A DNA stretch of 64,000 nt, from NCBI RefSeq assembly GCF_900129835.1, contig NZ_FQXA01000002.1, positions 620,001 through 684,000 of the forward strand, read 5' to 3'. Under the pieces are notes generated by a model. It saw only the letters and a list, made by a program, of their open reading frames with translations, was not told the DNA's origin and ran no database searches. Positions 1-9,371 of the stretch are shown here, piece by piece (the stretch's first letter is position 1; each line of letters starts with the position of its first letter). Position numbers and translations under genes: made by a program. The DNA comes from Stutzerimonas xanthomarina DSM 18231. GTDB taxonomy: Bacteria > Pseudomonadota > Gammaproteobacteria > Pseudomonadales > Pseudomonadaceae.

Positions 1-2
1 GG

Positions 3-869
3 CAAGGTCTGGACCCCGATTTAATTGCTGAAATCGAACGTCTGTACGGCTTCGACAAACCGGCGCCGGAACGCTTCTGGATCATGCTCAGCAACTACCT
101 GCGGCTGGATTTCGGCGAAAGCTTTTTCCGCGATGCCAGCGTGACTGATCTGATTATCGAAAAGATGCCGGTGTCGATCTCGCTGGGGTTATGGAGCACG
201 CTCATCATGTACCTGGCGTCGATTCCTTTGGGGATCGCCAAGGCAACCCGGCATGGCAGTGCGTTCGACGTCTGGACCAGTTCGGCGATCATCATCGGCT
301 ATGCGATTCCGGCGTTTCTGTTCGCCATTCTGCTGATCGTGCTGTTCGCGGGTGGCAGTTACTGGAACTGGTTTCCGCTGCGGGGACTCACTTCGGGAAA
401 CTTCGATGAATTGTCGCTCACGGGCAAGATCATCGATTATTTCTGGCACCTTGCGCTTCCCGTTACTGCATTGGTGATCGGCAATTTCGCGACGCTCACT
501 CTGCTGACGAAAAACAGTTTTCTCGACGAGATCAACAAGCAGTACGTGATCACAGCGCGCGCCAAAGGCCTGAGCAAAAATCGCGTGCTGTACGGGCATG
601 TGTTCCGCAACGCAATGCTGATCATCATAGCCGGCTTCCCATCGGCCTTCATCGGCATGTTTTTTACAGGTTCGTTGCTGATCGAAGTGATTTTCTCGCT
701 CGACGGCCTTGGCCTGCTCAGTTTCGAGGCTGCCATCAATCGTGACTATCCCGTCGTGTTCGGCACCCTCTTTCTCTTCACCTTGCTTGGACTGGTGGTC
801 AAGCTGATCGGCGACCTGACCTACACGTTTGTCGACCCGCGAATCGACTTCGAAAGCAGGGAGGCCTGA
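3..869 (+). CDS. yejB: Oligopeptide ABC transporter permease YejB (5' end outside window)
   Basis: Inner-membrane permease of a YejABEF-type oligopeptide importer. The frame is open from base 3, so the ATG at 84 is internal and the start lies upstream of the window. The 288 visible residues are roughly four fifths of a typical YejB. Several hydrophobic segments are followed by the binding-protein-dependent permease loop ([17 protein letters not shown]), which docks on the ATPase, and a conserved tail (YTFVDPRID). The stop is 3 bases before yejE, so the two are cotranscribed and probably translationally coupled. A yejA binding-protein gene is expected upstream but is not visible. The transporter assignment is secure; the substrate (peptides, microcin C-like compounds) is inferred from the family. 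Confidence 0.9.
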   Translation, partial: QGLDPDLIAEIERLYGFDKPAPERFWIMLSNYLRLDFGESFFRDASVTDLIIEKMPVSISLGLWSTLIMYLASIPLGIAKATRHGSAFDVWTSSAIIIGYAIPAFLFAILLIVLFAGGSYWNWFPLRGLTSGNFDELSLTGKIIDYFWHLALPVTALVIGNFATLTLLTKNSFLDEINKQYVITARAKGLSKNRVLYGHVFRNAMLIIIAGFPSAFIGMFFTGSLLIEVIFSLDGLGLLSFEAAINRDYPVVFGTLFLFTLLGLVVKLIGDLTYTFVDPRIDFESREA

Positions 870-872
870 CAT

Positions 873-1892
873 ATGAAGCTGTCGCCGCTGAACCAGCGCC
901 GCTTCGCCCTGTTCAAGGCTCACAAGCGCGGCTGGTGGTCGCTGTGGGTGTTTCTGGCCTTGTTCATCCTTAGCCTCGGCGCCGAACTGATTGCCAACGA
1001 CAAGCCAATCCTGGTCCGTTTCGATGGCGACTGGTATGTCCCGGTGTTCAAACGTTATCCAGAGACTGTCTTCGGCGGCGAGTTTCCCCTGCAGGCAAAC
1101 TACAAAGGTCCCTACATTCAGGAACTGATCGAGAAGAAGGACGGCTGGATGATCTGGCCACCGATTCCTTTTCATCACTCCAGTATCAACTACGACCTGC
1201 AGGTACCTGCGCCCGCTCCGCCATCCTGGGAAAACTGGCTGGGTACCGATGACCAAGGGCGCGACGTGCTTGCGAGAGTCATCTACGGGTTCCGGATTTC
1301 GGTGTTGTTTGCGTTGACCCTGACCTTGATCAGCTCGGTTATCGGTGTAATTGCCGGCGCTCTGCAAGGATTCTACGGCGGTTGGGTCGACCTTGTTGGT
1401 CAGCGCGTGCTGGAAATATGGTCCGGCCTGCCGGTGCTCTATCTGCTGATTATTCTCGCCAGCTTTGTGCAGCCCAACTTCTGGTGGCTGCTCGGCATCA
1501 TGCTGCTATTTTCCTGGATGAGCCTGGTCGATGTCGTTCGGGCGGAGTTCCTGCGCGGCCGTAACCTCGAGTACGTGCGAGCTGCGCGCGCATTGGGCAT
1601 GCGCAACGGCGCGATTATGTTCCGCCACATCCTACCCAACGCCATGGTGTCGACCATGACCTTCATGCCATTCATCCTCACCGGAGCGATAGGCACATTG
1701 ACGGCCTTGGACTTTCTCGGCTTTGGCCTACCGCCCGGCGCACCTTCGCTGGGCGAACTTGTGGCACAAGGCAAGGCGAACCTGCAGGCGCCGTGGCTGG
1801 GAATCAGCGCATTCATGGTCCTGGCGATCATGCTGACCCTGCTGGTATTTATCGGCGAGGCTGCTCGCGACGCTTTCGACCCAAGGAAATAG
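873..1892 (+). CDS. yejE: Oligopeptide ABC transporter permease YejE
   Basis: Second inner-membrane permease of the Yej importer, 339 aa. It has the OppC layout: a first membrane helix (about 22-40), a large periplasmic stretch (about 41-125), then the conserved NWLGTDDQGRDVLARVIYG block and five further hydrophobic segments. The EAA docking loop (EYVRAARALGMRNGAIMF) is at about residues 233-250. The gene starts 3 bases after yejB and ends one base before yejF, typical of a tight transport operon. The long insert between the first helix and the permease core fits YejE rather than DppC or OppC. High confidence. Confidence 0.93.
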   Translation: MKLSPLNQRRFALFKAHKRGWWSLWVFLALFILSLGAELIANDKPILVRFDGDWYVPVFKRYPETVFGGEFPLQANYKGPYIQELIEKKDGWMIWPPIPFHHSSINYDLQVPAPAPPSWENWLGTDDQGRDVLARVIYGFRISVLFALTLTLISSVIGVIAGALQGFYGGWVDLVGQRVLEIWSGLPVLYLLIILASFVQPNFWWLLGIMLLFSWMSLVDVVRAEFLRGRNLEYVRAARALGMRNGAIMFRHILPNAMVSTMTFMPFILTGAIGTLTALDFLGFGLPPGAPSLGELVAQGKANLQAPWLGISAFMVLAIMLTLLVFIGEAARDAFDPRK

Positions 1893-1893
1893 C

Positions 1894-3543
1894 ATGTCCG
1901 AGAACCTTATCGAGGTCCGCGATCTGGCGGTCGAGTTCGTCACCAATGGCCAGACCCAGCGCGTAGTAACGGGCGTGAGCTTCGATATCCGCAAGGGCCA
2001 GACGTTGGCACTGGTTGGTGAGAGCGGTTCGGGCAAGTCCGTCACAGCGCACTCAATCCTGCGTCTGCTGCCCTACCCCCTCGCGCAGCACCCGGCGGGC
2101 GAAATTCGCTATGCAGGCGAGGATTTACTCCAGGCGTCCGAGAAACGCATGCGCGGTATACGCGGAGACCGGATAGCCATGGTGTTTCAGGAGCCGATGA
2201 CCTCGCTCAACCCGCTGCATACCATCGGCAAGCAGATCAACGAAGTGCTGCAGATCCACAAGGGCCTCAACGGTAAGGCCGCCACCGCGCGCACCCTCGA
2301 ATTGCTTGAGCTGGTTGGGATACCCGAGCCCACCAAGCGGATCCGGGCCTATCCTCATGAACTCTCCGGCGGTCAGCGCCAGCGGGTGGTAATCGCCATG
2401 GCGCTGGCGAACGAACCCGAGCTGCTGATTGCCGACGAACCGACAACGGCGCTGGACGTAACAGTGCAGTTGAAAATACTCGAGCTGCTCAAGGAGCTCC
2501 AAGCCCGCCTGGGCATGGCCCTGCTGCTGATCAGCCACGACCTGAACCTCGTCCGCCGAATCGCTCACCATGTATGTGTCATGAAGAGTGGTTCTGTCGT
2601 CGAACAAGCACCTTGCGAGGAATTGTTCCGATCACCGCAGCATCCCTATACACGGGAACTGCTTGGGGCAGAGCCTAGCGGCGGGCCGGTACCGGTTGAG
2701 GCGTCTTCGCCGACACTGCTAGAAGTGAATGATCTGCGGGTCTGGTTTCCTATCAAGAAGGGACTTTTCAGACACACCGTCGACCATATCAAGGCAGTCG
2801 ACGGCGTCACGTTCAACCTGCCAAAAGGTCAGACGCTGGGCATTGTCGGTGAAAGCGGCTCGGGAAAATCGACGCTGGGTTTGGCCATTCTGCGTCTGAT
2901 TTCGAGCAGCGGCGGAATCCGTTTTCACAACCAGGCGCTTGAGACCATGTCGCAACGGGCGGTGCGTCCATTGCGTCGGCAAATGCAAGTCGTTTTTCAG
3001 GATCCTTTCGGCAGCCTGAGCCCCCGTATGTCGGTGGGGCAGATCATCGGAGAAGGGCTTAGTATCCATGGCATGGGCTCCGCGAAGGAACAAGCACAAG
3101 CAATCATCGATGCGCTGGTCGAGGTTGGGCTCGACCCGGATAGCCGGCACCGCTATCCCCACGAGTTTTCCGGAGGCCAGCGGCAGCGAATCGCCATAGC
3201 CCGGGCGCTGGTCCTCAAGCCTGATCTGATTCTGCTTGATGAACCGACCTCGGCACTGGATCGAACTGTACAGCGGCAAGTAGTGGAGCTACTGCGCTCA
3301 CTCCAGGCCAAGTACAACCTGACCTACCTGTTCATCAGCCATGACCTGGCGGTGGTTCGGGCGTTGAGCCATCAGATGATGGTGGTCAAGCAAGGCAAAG
3401 TCGTAGAACAAGGAATGGCGGAGGCTATCTTCGCCGCTCCGCAACATCCATACACACAGCAGTTGCTGGAATCGGCCTTCATGATCCCAGCCACTGATGA
3501 ACAACCAGAAGAGGGAAAAGCACATGGGTTTTCTTACCGGTAA
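1894..3543 (+). CDS. yejF: Oligopeptide ABC transporter ATP-binding protein YejF (two fused ATPase domains)
   Basis: Energising subunit of the Yej importer, 549 aa, with two complete ABC domains in one chain. The first (about 5-255) has Walker A GESGSGKS at 42-49, signature LSGGQRQR and Walker [14 protein letters not shown]. The second (about 273-525) repeats [16 protein letters not shown] and [13 protein letters not shown]. Each domain ends with the oligopeptide-transporter motif HPYTREL or HPYTQQL. This double-domain form distinguishes YejF from separate OppD/OppF or DppD/DppF. The start is one base after the yejE stop. The last 20 bases overlap fabI in another frame. High confidence. Confidence 0.94.
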   Translation: MSENLIEVRDLAVEFVTNGQTQRVVTGVSFDIRKGQTLALVGESGSGKSVTAHSILRLLPYPLAQHPAGEIRYAGEDLLQASEKRMRGIRGDRIAMVFQEPMTSLNPLHTIGKQINEVLQIHKGLNGKAATARTLELLELVGIPEPTKRIRAYPHELSGGQRQRVVIAMALANEPELLIADEPTTALDVTVQLKILELLKELQARLGMALLLISHDLNLVRRIAHHVCVMKSGSVVEQAPCEELFRSPQHPYTRELLGAEPSGGPVPVEASSPTLLEVNDLRVWFPIKKGLFRHTVDHIKAVDGVTFNLPKGQTLGIVGESGSGKSTLGLAILRLISSSGGIRFHNQALETMSQRAVRPLRRQMQVVFQDPFGSLSPRMSVGQIIGEGLSIHGMGSAKEQAQAIIDALVEVGLDPDSRHRYPHEFSGGQRQRIAIARALVLKPDLILLDEPTSALDRTVQRQVVELLRSLQAKYNLTYLFISHDLAVVRALSHQMMVVKQGKVVEQGMAEAIFAAPQHPYTQQLLESAFMIPATDEQPEEGKAHGFSYR

Positions 3544-4318
3544 GCGCATATTGATCGTCGGCGTCGCCAGCAAATTGTCGATTGCCTCCGGGATCGCCGC
3601 GGCCATGCACCGTGAAGGCGCCGAACTGGCTTTCACCTATCAGAACGAGAAGCTCAAGGGCCGCGTCGAGGAGTTCGCCGCAGGTTGGGGCTCGGGCCCT
3701 GAGCTGTGCTTCCCCTGCGACGTCGCCAGCGACGACGAGATCGTCAAGGTTTTCGAGGCGCTCGGCAAGAAGTGGGACGGTTTGGACGGTATCGTCCACT
3801 CGGTAGGTTTCGCCCCGGGTGATCAACTCGACGGCGACTTCACTGAAGTTACCACCCGTGAAGGCTTCCGCATCGCTCATGACATCAGCGCATACAGCCT
3901 CGTTGCGCTGGCCAAGGCCGGGCGCCCGATGATGAAGGGCCGTAATGGAAGCATCCTGACGCTTTCCTATCTCGGTGCTGAGCGCACCATGCCCAACTAC
4001 AACGTTATGGGTATGGCCAAGGCCAGTCTCGAGGCAGGCGTTCGCTATCTCGCCGGCAGCCTGGGCGCTGAGGGTACTCGCGTCAACGCGGTGTCTGCTG
4101 GCCCTATCCGTACGCTGGCAGCCTCCGGGATCAAGAGCTTCCGCAAGATGCTGGCGGCCAACGAGAAGCAAACGCCGCTGCGCCGCAATGTGACCATTGA
4201 CGAGGTCGGCAATGCTGGCGCCTTCCTTTGCTCAGATCTGGCATCCGGTATCAGCGGCGAGATTCTCTACGTCGATGGCGGCTTTAACACTACCGCGATG
4301 GGTGCGATAGAAGACTGA
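3524..4318 (+). CDS. fabI: Enoyl-[acyl-carrier-protein] reductase FabI
   Basis: NADH-dependent enoyl-ACP reductase for the last step of each fatty-acid elongation cycle; cytosolic. The 264-aa protein starting MGFLTGKR matches the remembered Pseudomonas FabI along its length. The nucleotide site is [13 protein letters not shown], and the catalytic residues are Tyr149, Tyr159 and Lys166 (YNVMGMAK). I chose the ATG at 3524 because GAGGGA lies just upstream and FabI begins there; an in-frame start 27 bases earlier would add a foreign tail. The gene overlaps the yejF end by 20 bp and is followed by a strong bidirectional terminator. FabI is the target of triclosan-type inhibitors. Confidence 0.96.
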   Translation: MGFLTGKRILIVGVASKLSIASGIAAAMHREGAELAFTYQNEKLKGRVEEFAAGWGSGPELCFPCDVASDDEIVKVFEALGKKWDGLDGIVHSVGFAPGDQLDGDFTEVTTREGFRIAHDISAYSLVALAKAGRPMMKGRNGSILTLSYLGAERTMPNYNVMGMAKASLEAGVRYLAGSLGAEGTRVNAVSAGPIRTLAASGIKSFRKMLAANEKQTPLRRNVTIDEVGNAGAFLCSDLASGISGEILYVDGGFNTTAMGAIED

Positions 4319-4332
4319 TTCGCCAGTAAAGA

Positions 4333-4359
4333 AAAAACCCGCACATGAGGCGGGTTTTT
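4333..4359. terminator. Bidirectional intrinsic terminator between fabI and ppiD
   Basis: Perfect 10-bp stem AAAAACCCGC / GCGGGTTTTT with a 7-base loop, flanked by A- and T-tracts on both sides. It lies between the convergent fabI and ppiD and can terminate both. Confidence 0.9.
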
Positions 4360-4379
4360 TTTGCGCTAGAGCAGATCGG

Positions 4380-6230
4380 TCAAAAGGTCTCGATCTCAGC
4401 GTTTTCATGCAGCATCTGGCGGTAGGCAGCAAAATCCTGCTGACCACTGCGTGAAGCCAGGAAGCGACGATAGTTCTGCTTATCTTCCGCCGATAGATCG
4501 GCTTTTGGCTCACTTACGCCGCTTAGGCGAACCACGACGAAATCGCCGTCGGCCAGACGAACACTGCCGTAACTCGGCTTGTCACTAGTCTCCGGCTTCG
4601 GCATCCGAAACACTTGTTGTAGCACCGCCGGTTCAACCCCTTCCTGATTGCGCGAGGCGGCCTCGATCGGCTGCCACTGCTGTTCGATCTGCCCGCCATC
4701 ACGCAGCGTAGCGATCAGCTGCGTGCCTGCTTCCAGCGCTTGCTCTGCCGCTTTGCTGCCCTTGAGCTGAGCAACGATGTCGCCCTTCACCGTATCGAAA
4801 GGCAACACTTCAGGTTGTAGGTGCTCTTTCACGCGTACCGCAACGACGGTGTCCGGATCCAGTTCGATTACGCTGCTATTAGCGCCATCGACCAGAACCT
4901 CGTCACTGAACGCAGCCTGGATAACCTGCCGATTCGATGCGACGCCAGCCCCACCCTCACGTCCGAATGCCTCGGTCGTTTGCACTGACAGACCCAGCTC
5001 CTGTGCCGGCTGAAGAAGGTCGGATGACTCGAATGCGGTGTCCTCAAGCTGCTTGCTGGCTTCGACAAAACGCTGCTCGACCTGTTGCGCCTTGAGTTCG
5101 CGCACCAGCTCCGGTTTCAGGCTCTCCATGGTCGGGATCTCTGGCGACTGCACGTCGAGCAGCTTGATCAGATGCCAGCCGAAGTCGGAGCGAACCGGTG
5201 CAGAGACCTGACCCTCGTCCAGGGCGTACAGCGCCTCCTCAAATGCCGGGTCATAAACGCCCGGACCGGCAAAGCCGAGATCGCCGCCTTCGTTCGCCGA
5301 ACCTGGATCTTGGGAAAGCTCCTTGGCCAACGCCGAGAAATCCTCGCCAGAGGCCAAACGCTTGGCGACCTCGTCGATCTTTTCCTTGGCAGCTGCATCG
5401 TCGCTACCGTCGGTTTCGATCAGAATATGCGCCGCACGACGTTGCTCTGCCAGAGCAGCGATGCGCTGCTGATACAAGTCCTGCAGCTCCTCCTCCGAGA
5501 CCTCGACCTGATCAAAGAAGGACTCCTTTTTCAGCTCGACATACTCGACGATAACTTGCTCGGGCGAACGAAAGCGGTCCGTATTTTTTTCGTAATATTC
5601 GCGCGCCTCGTCATCGCTCACGTCAACCGCGGCCGTTTCAGCCGGCACGGTAACAGTTGCGAAATCACGCGTCTGCTGTTCCAACCGAGCAAATGCTTCG
5701 ATCTGCTCATCCGTGACGAAACCTGAACCGGATATGCCTGCACGGAGTTGGCCGATCAACATTTCCTGTTTCAACAGCTCGCGGAACTGCAGCCGGGTAT
5801 AGCCCATTTGCTGAATTACCTGATCGAACCGCGCAGCATTAAACGCACCGTCCACTGCAAATTCAGGCGTCTGCAGGATCAGTTGATCAAGCGCTGCTTC
5901 GGAAAACGCGAAATCTGCAGCACGGGCCCCTTGCAGCAACAGCGCTCGGTCAATGAGCGCACGCAGCGATGATTCACGTACCAGCTTGTCGTCCAGCATT
6001 GATGGGTCGAAGTTTCCTCCGAGCTGCTGAGCCAGTTGCCGACGTTGCATGTTCATAGCCTGGTTGAGCTCATCCAGTGATATCTCTTCACCGTTGACCT
6101 CTGCGGCATTGCGGCTGCTGCTGGCATTGAAGATGGCGTCGAAGCCAGTCAACGCCAACAGCACCACGATGATGCCGATGATGGTTTTGGCAATCCAGCC
6201 TTGTGAATTGTCCCTGATATTCTGAAGCAT
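4380..6230 (-). CDS. ppiD: Periplasmic folding chaperone PpiD (parvulin domain)
   Basis: Membrane-anchored periplasmic chaperone that helps outer-membrane and secreted proteins leave the Sec translocon; 616 aa. The order is a short cytoplasmic N-terminus (MLQNIRDNSQGW), one membrane helix (about 13-35), a SurA-like N-terminal region, one parvulin domain (about 270-360, HILIETDGS to FGWHLIKLLDV) and a second, degenerate C-terminal part. I start at 6230 because CTCCTGGGGGA sits just upstream and the anchor then begins properly; the longer reading to 6299 runs through the hupB terminator. It lies downstream of hupB, the usual Pseudomonas order. High confidence. Confidence 0.94.
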   Translation of the reverse strand: MLQNIRDNSQGWIAKTIIGIIVVLLALTGFDAIFNASSSRNAAEVNGEEISLDELNQAMNMQRRQLAQQLGGNFDPSMLDDKLVRESSLRALIDRALLLQGARAADFAFSEAALDQLILQTPEFAVDGAFNAARFDQVIQQMGYTRLQFRELLKQEMLIGQLRAGISGSGFVTDEQIEAFARLEQQTRDFATVTVPAETAAVDVSDDEAREYYEKNTDRFRSPEQVIVEYVELKKESFFDQVEVSEEELQDLYQQRIAALAEQRRAAHILIETDGSDDAAAKEKIDEVAKRLASGEDFSALAKELSQDPGSANEGGDLGFAGPGVYDPAFEEALYALDEGQVSAPVRSDFGWHLIKLLDVQSPEIPTMESLKPELVRELKAQQVEQRFVEASKQLEDTAFESSDLLQPAQELGLSVQTTEAFGREGGAGVASNRQVIQAAFSDEVLVDGANSSVIELDPDTVVAVRVKEHLQPEVLPFDTVKGDIVAQLKGSKAAEQALEAGTQLIATLRDGGQIEQQWQPIEAASRNQEGVEPAVLQQVFRMPKPETSDKPSYGSVRLADGDFVVVRLSGVSEPKADLSAEDKQNYRRFLASRSGQQDFAAYRQMLHENAEIETF

Positions 6231-6290
6231 GCGTCCCCCAGGAGTCAGCTGCGCAGTCAACGCTGCAGCGCGGGAATCCGGATAAAAAGA

Positions 6291-6314
6291 AAGGCGCATC
6301 CAGGGATGCGCCTT
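6291..6314 (-). terminator. Intrinsic terminator after hupB
   Basis: Perfect 11-bp stem AAGGCGCATCC / GGATGCGCCTT with a 2-base spacer. On the minus strand it is followed by TCTTTTTAT. It separates hupB from ppiD, which should therefore have its own promoter or be reached by read-through. Confidence 0.8.
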
Positions 6315-6437
6315 CTCGGAGCTTTTGGAGCAGCTGGGCCTAATCCCCCAAGCCCGAACGCAACAAGCAATGCCTGTTCGAATAACCGCCCCAAGCTAGG
6401 GCCAGCGGTAGCTGACAGCCGGCCGGATCGAAGACGC

Positions 6438-6710
6438 TTAGTTAACGGCGTCTTTCAGGGCCTTGCCGGCCTTGAAGCCAGGGATCTTGGCTGCCGCGAT
6501 GTCGATCGGCTTGCCAGTCTGAGGATTGCGGCCAGTGCGCGCAGCACGTTCCTTGACAGCGAAAGTACCGAAACCAACCAGCACCACGGAATCACCAGCC
6601 TTCAGAGCACCTGTGACGGATTCAATAACTGCATCCAGCGCGCGGCCGGCAACAGCTTTCGGGATATCAGCAGATGCGGCGATAGCATCGATCAGTTCCG
6701 ACTTGTTCAC
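6438..6710 (-). CDS. hupB: DNA-binding protein HU-beta
   Basis: Histone-like nucleoid protein HU, beta subunit, 90 aa. It binds DNA as a dimer and bends it. The whole HU fold is visible: N-terminal helices ([17 protein letters not shown]), the DNA-arm block VGFGTF and the signature [13 protein letters not shown], ending KALKDAVN. The start is the GTG at 6710 with AGGGGA seven bases upstream; the in-frame extension to 6788 has no homology to HU. It lies between lon and ppiD, the conserved Pseudomonas position, and carries its own terminator. Confidence 0.95.
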   Translation of the reverse strand: MNKSELIDAIAASADIPKAVAGRALDAVIESVTGALKAGDSVVLVGFGTFAVKERAARTGRNPQTGKPIDIAAAKIPGFKAGKALKDAVN

Positions 6711-6793
6711 TCTAAGTCCCCTTATTTCTGTTGAGTCGTATCTATAATTTTTAGGTGTAAGCAAAGCGGTGCCGAAACAGCAATGCACAAAAA

Positions 6794-6816
6794 GGCCGGC
6801 TTATATCAAGGCCGCC
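6794..6816 (-). terminator. Possible terminator after lon
   Basis: Imperfect 9-bp stem (GGCGGCCTT / AAGCCGGCC, two internal mismatches) with a TTTTT tract following on the minus strand, between lon and hupB. Weaker than the other hairpins in the block. Confidence 0.45.
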
Positions 6817-6843
6817 GAAAATGTGTCAACAAAGCCTCTCGGA

Positions 6844-9240
6844 CTAATGCGTGCTGATTCGCTCCTTGGAATCAGACTCGCGCTTGTCATCCTTTGCAAC
6901 GATATCGGGAGCCGCATCAGGCAAGGGCTCCGGCGCGTATTGCAGCGCAATTTGGAGGACTTCGTCAATCCACTTGACCGGTTTAATCTGCAGGTCCTGC
7001 TTAATATTGTCAGGAATCTCTTTCAGATCACGCTGATTCTCTTCAGGAATGATCACCGTTTTGATACCGCCCCGGTGTGCCGCGAGCAATTTCTCTTTTA
7101 AGCCACCAATAGCGAGGACCTGGCCGCGTAGGGTGATCTCCCCGGTCATGGCGACTTCGGCCCGAACCGGAATCTGTGTCAGCGCCGAGACCAACGCGGT
7201 ACACATACCGATACCTGCGCTAGGCCCATCTTTCGGTGTAGCACCTTCAGGGACATGGATATGAATGTCCTGTTTTTCGTGGAAATCGACAGCAATACCA
7301 AGGCTCTTCGCACGACTACGCACTACCGTGAGCGCTGCTGTAATGGACTCACCCATCACATCACCCAGCGACCCGGTCTTGGTCAACCGTCCCTTGCCGG
7401 GCACCACTGCCGCTTCGATGGTAAGGAGTTCACCGCCCACCTGAGTCCATGCCAAGCCAGTGACCTGGCCAACCTGGTCTTGCTGTTCGGCAAGCCCGTA
7501 GCGGAACTTGCGAACGCCCAAGAAATGTTCGAGCGATTCGGCTGTCACACTGACTTCGAAACGCTTTTCTGCCGCATGCTCCTTCACCACCTTGCGGCAT
7601 ACCTTGGCTATCTGACGCTCCAGTCCGCGAACGCCGGCTTCCCTGGTGTAATAACGAATGATGTCGCGAATGGCTTCATCATCGAACAGCAATTCGGTCT
7701 TTTTCAGACCATTGGCCTGAACCTGCTTCGGGACCAGATAGCGGATGGCGATATTGATTTTCTCGTCTTCCGTATAACCCGGGAGACGAATGATCTCCAT
7801 GCGGTCGAGCAGCGGCGCTGGAATATTCATGGAGTTGGCAGTGCATAGGAACATTACGTCAGACAGGTCGTAGTCAACCTCAAGATAGTGATCGTTGAAG
7901 TTGTGGTTCTGCTCAGGATCAAGCACTTCCAACAGAGCTGACGCAGGATCTCCACGCATGTCGTTGCCCATCTTGTCGATCTCGTCGAGCAAGAACAGCG
8001 GATTGCGCACACCGACTTTGCTCATCTTCTGGATCAACCGACCGGGCATGGAACCGATGTAGGTACGACGATGCCCTCGGATCTCGGCCTCGTCCCGCAC
8101 GCCACCCAGCGCCATGCGTACGAACTTGCGATTCGTCGAGCGTGCGATTGACTCGGCGAGCGACGTCTTGCCCACGCCTGGCGGGCCGACCAGGCACAAG
8201 ACTGGACCTTTCAACTTCTTTACTCGTTTTTGCACAGCGAGGTATTCAAGAATCCGATCCTTGACCTCTTCGAGGCCGTAGTGATCGGTGTCCAGCACCT
8301 CCTCAGCCTTGGCGAGATCGAGGCGAACCTTGCTAGCCGCTTTCCACGGCACGTTGACCAGCCAATCGATGTAGGTCCGCACCACGGTCGCTTCCGCCGA
8401 CATAGGCGACATCTGCTTGAGCTTGTTCAGCTCGGTGGTCGCTTTGGTATAGGCGTCTTTGCTCAGCCCAGCATTCTCGATGCGCTTCTTGAGGTCATCG
8501 ATTTCGTTATGGCCTTCATCGATGTCGCCCAGCTCTTTCTGAATGGCCTTCATCTGCTCATTCAAATAGTACTCGCGCTGGCTGCGCTCCATCTGCTTCT
8601 TGACCCGGCCACGGATACGCTTCTCGACCTGCAAAAGATCGATTTCGGCATCAAGCAACGACAACACATGTTCGACGCGAGCCGGCAGATCGGTGATTTC
8701 GAGAATTGCCTGCTTTTGCTCGATCTTGAGCGCCATATGCGCGGCCATGGTGTCAACCAGACGCGCCGGCTCGTCGATGCTTGCAAGCGAGGAAAGCACC
8801 TCGGAAGGCACCTTTTTACCCAATTGAACATACTGCTCGAACTGGCTCAGAAGACTACGGGTAAAGACCTCCGCTTCACGCTCTTCGATCTCCGATTCGT
8901 CGATCAGCGCGACCTCGGCTCGACAATGGTCCTCGACGTCAAAGAAACGGTCGATAACCCCGCGCTGCTCTCCCTCGACAAGCACCTTGACGGTGCCATC
9001 CGGCAGCTTCAGCAGTTGCAGCACTGTCGCGACCGTCCCCACACGATACAGACCGTCTTCGCTCGGGTCGTCATCGGCTGGGTTCTTCTGGGCCAAAAGC
9101 AATATCTGCTTATCGCCGGCCATTGCGGATTCTAGGGCCTCGATGGATTTTTCCCGCCCAACGAACAGCGGAATCACCATGTGCGGGTAGACCACTACGT
9201 CGCGCAGCGGCAAAAGGGGCAATTCGATGGTTGTCTTCAT
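6844..9240 (-). CDS. lon: ATP-dependent protease Lon
   Basis: Cytosolic AAA+ serine protease that degrades misfolded and regulatory proteins; 798 aa, the normal length. The order is the N-terminal substrate domain (1 to about 210), a coiled-coil helical region (about 210-300), the AAA+ module with Walker A GPPGVGKT at 352-359 and Walker B LFLLDEID, and the C-terminal protease with catalytic Ser674 (GPSAGIGM) and Lys717 (GGLKEKLLA). The start MKTTIELPLLPLRD is the family start. It lies downstream of clpX, separated by the clpX terminator and a possible heat-shock promoter. High confidence. Confidence 0.97.
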   Translation of the reverse strand: MKTTIELPLLPLRDVVVYPHMVIPLFVGREKSIEALESAMAGDKQILLLAQKNPADDDPSEDGLYRVGTVATVLQLLKLPDGTVKVLVEGEQRGVIDRFFDVEDHCRAEVALIDESEIEEREAEVFTRSLLSQFEQYVQLGKKVPSEVLSSLASIDEPARLVDTMAAHMALKIEQKQAILEITDLPARVEHVLSLLDAEIDLLQVEKRIRGRVKKQMERSQREYYLNEQMKAIQKELGDIDEGHNEIDDLKKRIENAGLSKDAYTKATTELNKLKQMSPMSAEATVVRTYIDWLVNVPWKAASKVRLDLAKAEEVLDTDHYGLEEVKDRILEYLAVQKRVKKLKGPVLCLVGPPGVGKTSLAESIARSTNRKFVRMALGGVRDEAEIRGHRRTYIGSMPGRLIQKMSKVGVRNPLFLLDEIDKMGNDMRGDPASALLEVLDPEQNHNFNDHYLEVDYDLSDVMFLCTANSMNIPAPLLDRMEIIRLPGYTEDEKINIAIRYLVPKQVQANGLKKTELLFDDEAIRDIIRYYTREAGVRGLERQIAKVCRKVVKEHAAEKRFEVSVTAESLEHFLGVRKFRYGLAEQQDQVGQVTGLAWTQVGGELLTIEAAVVPGKGRLTKTGSLGDVMGESITAALTVVRSRAKSLGIAVDFHEKQDIHIHVPEGATPKDGPSAGIGMCTALVSALTQIPVRAEVAMTGEITLRGQVLAIGGLKEKLLAAHRGGIKTVIIPEENQRDLKEIPDNIKQDLQIKPVKWIDEVLQIALQYAPEPLPDAAPDIVAKDDKRESDSKERISTH

Positions 9241-9300
9241 AAATTCAGCTCTACGACGGCCATACGGCGGTAAACGGGAAATTCATACCCTTGGCAATCA

Positions 9301-9329
9301 AGATGAGGGCGCGCGATGTAAAAAACAAG
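9301..9329 (-). promoter_or_regulatory. Possible sigma-32 (heat-shock) promoter of lon
   Basis: On the minus strand CTTGTTT is followed after 13 bases by CCCTCATCT, close to the sigma-32 pattern CTTGAAA-N13-15-CCCCATNT. It lies about 60 bases upstream of lon and just past the clpX terminator. Read by eye; no transcription start is known here. Confidence 0.4.
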
Positions 9330-9345
9330 GAGATGAAGAAAAGCA

Positions 9346-9365
9346 AAGGGGCCCGGAGGCCCCTT
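9346..9365 (-). terminator. Intrinsic terminator after clpX
   Basis: Perfect 8-bp GC-rich stem AAGGGGCC / GGCCCCTT with a 4-base loop. On the minus strand it is followed by TGCTTTTCTTC. It separates the clpX transcript from lon. Confidence 0.75.
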
Positions 9366-9371
9366 GTTCTG

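Noticed and set aside
189-1367. 392-codon open frame on the minus strand across yejB and yejE
   Set aside because: It lies opposite two genes with clear homology and has the Gln/Arg/His-rich composition of antisense frames in GC-rich DNA.
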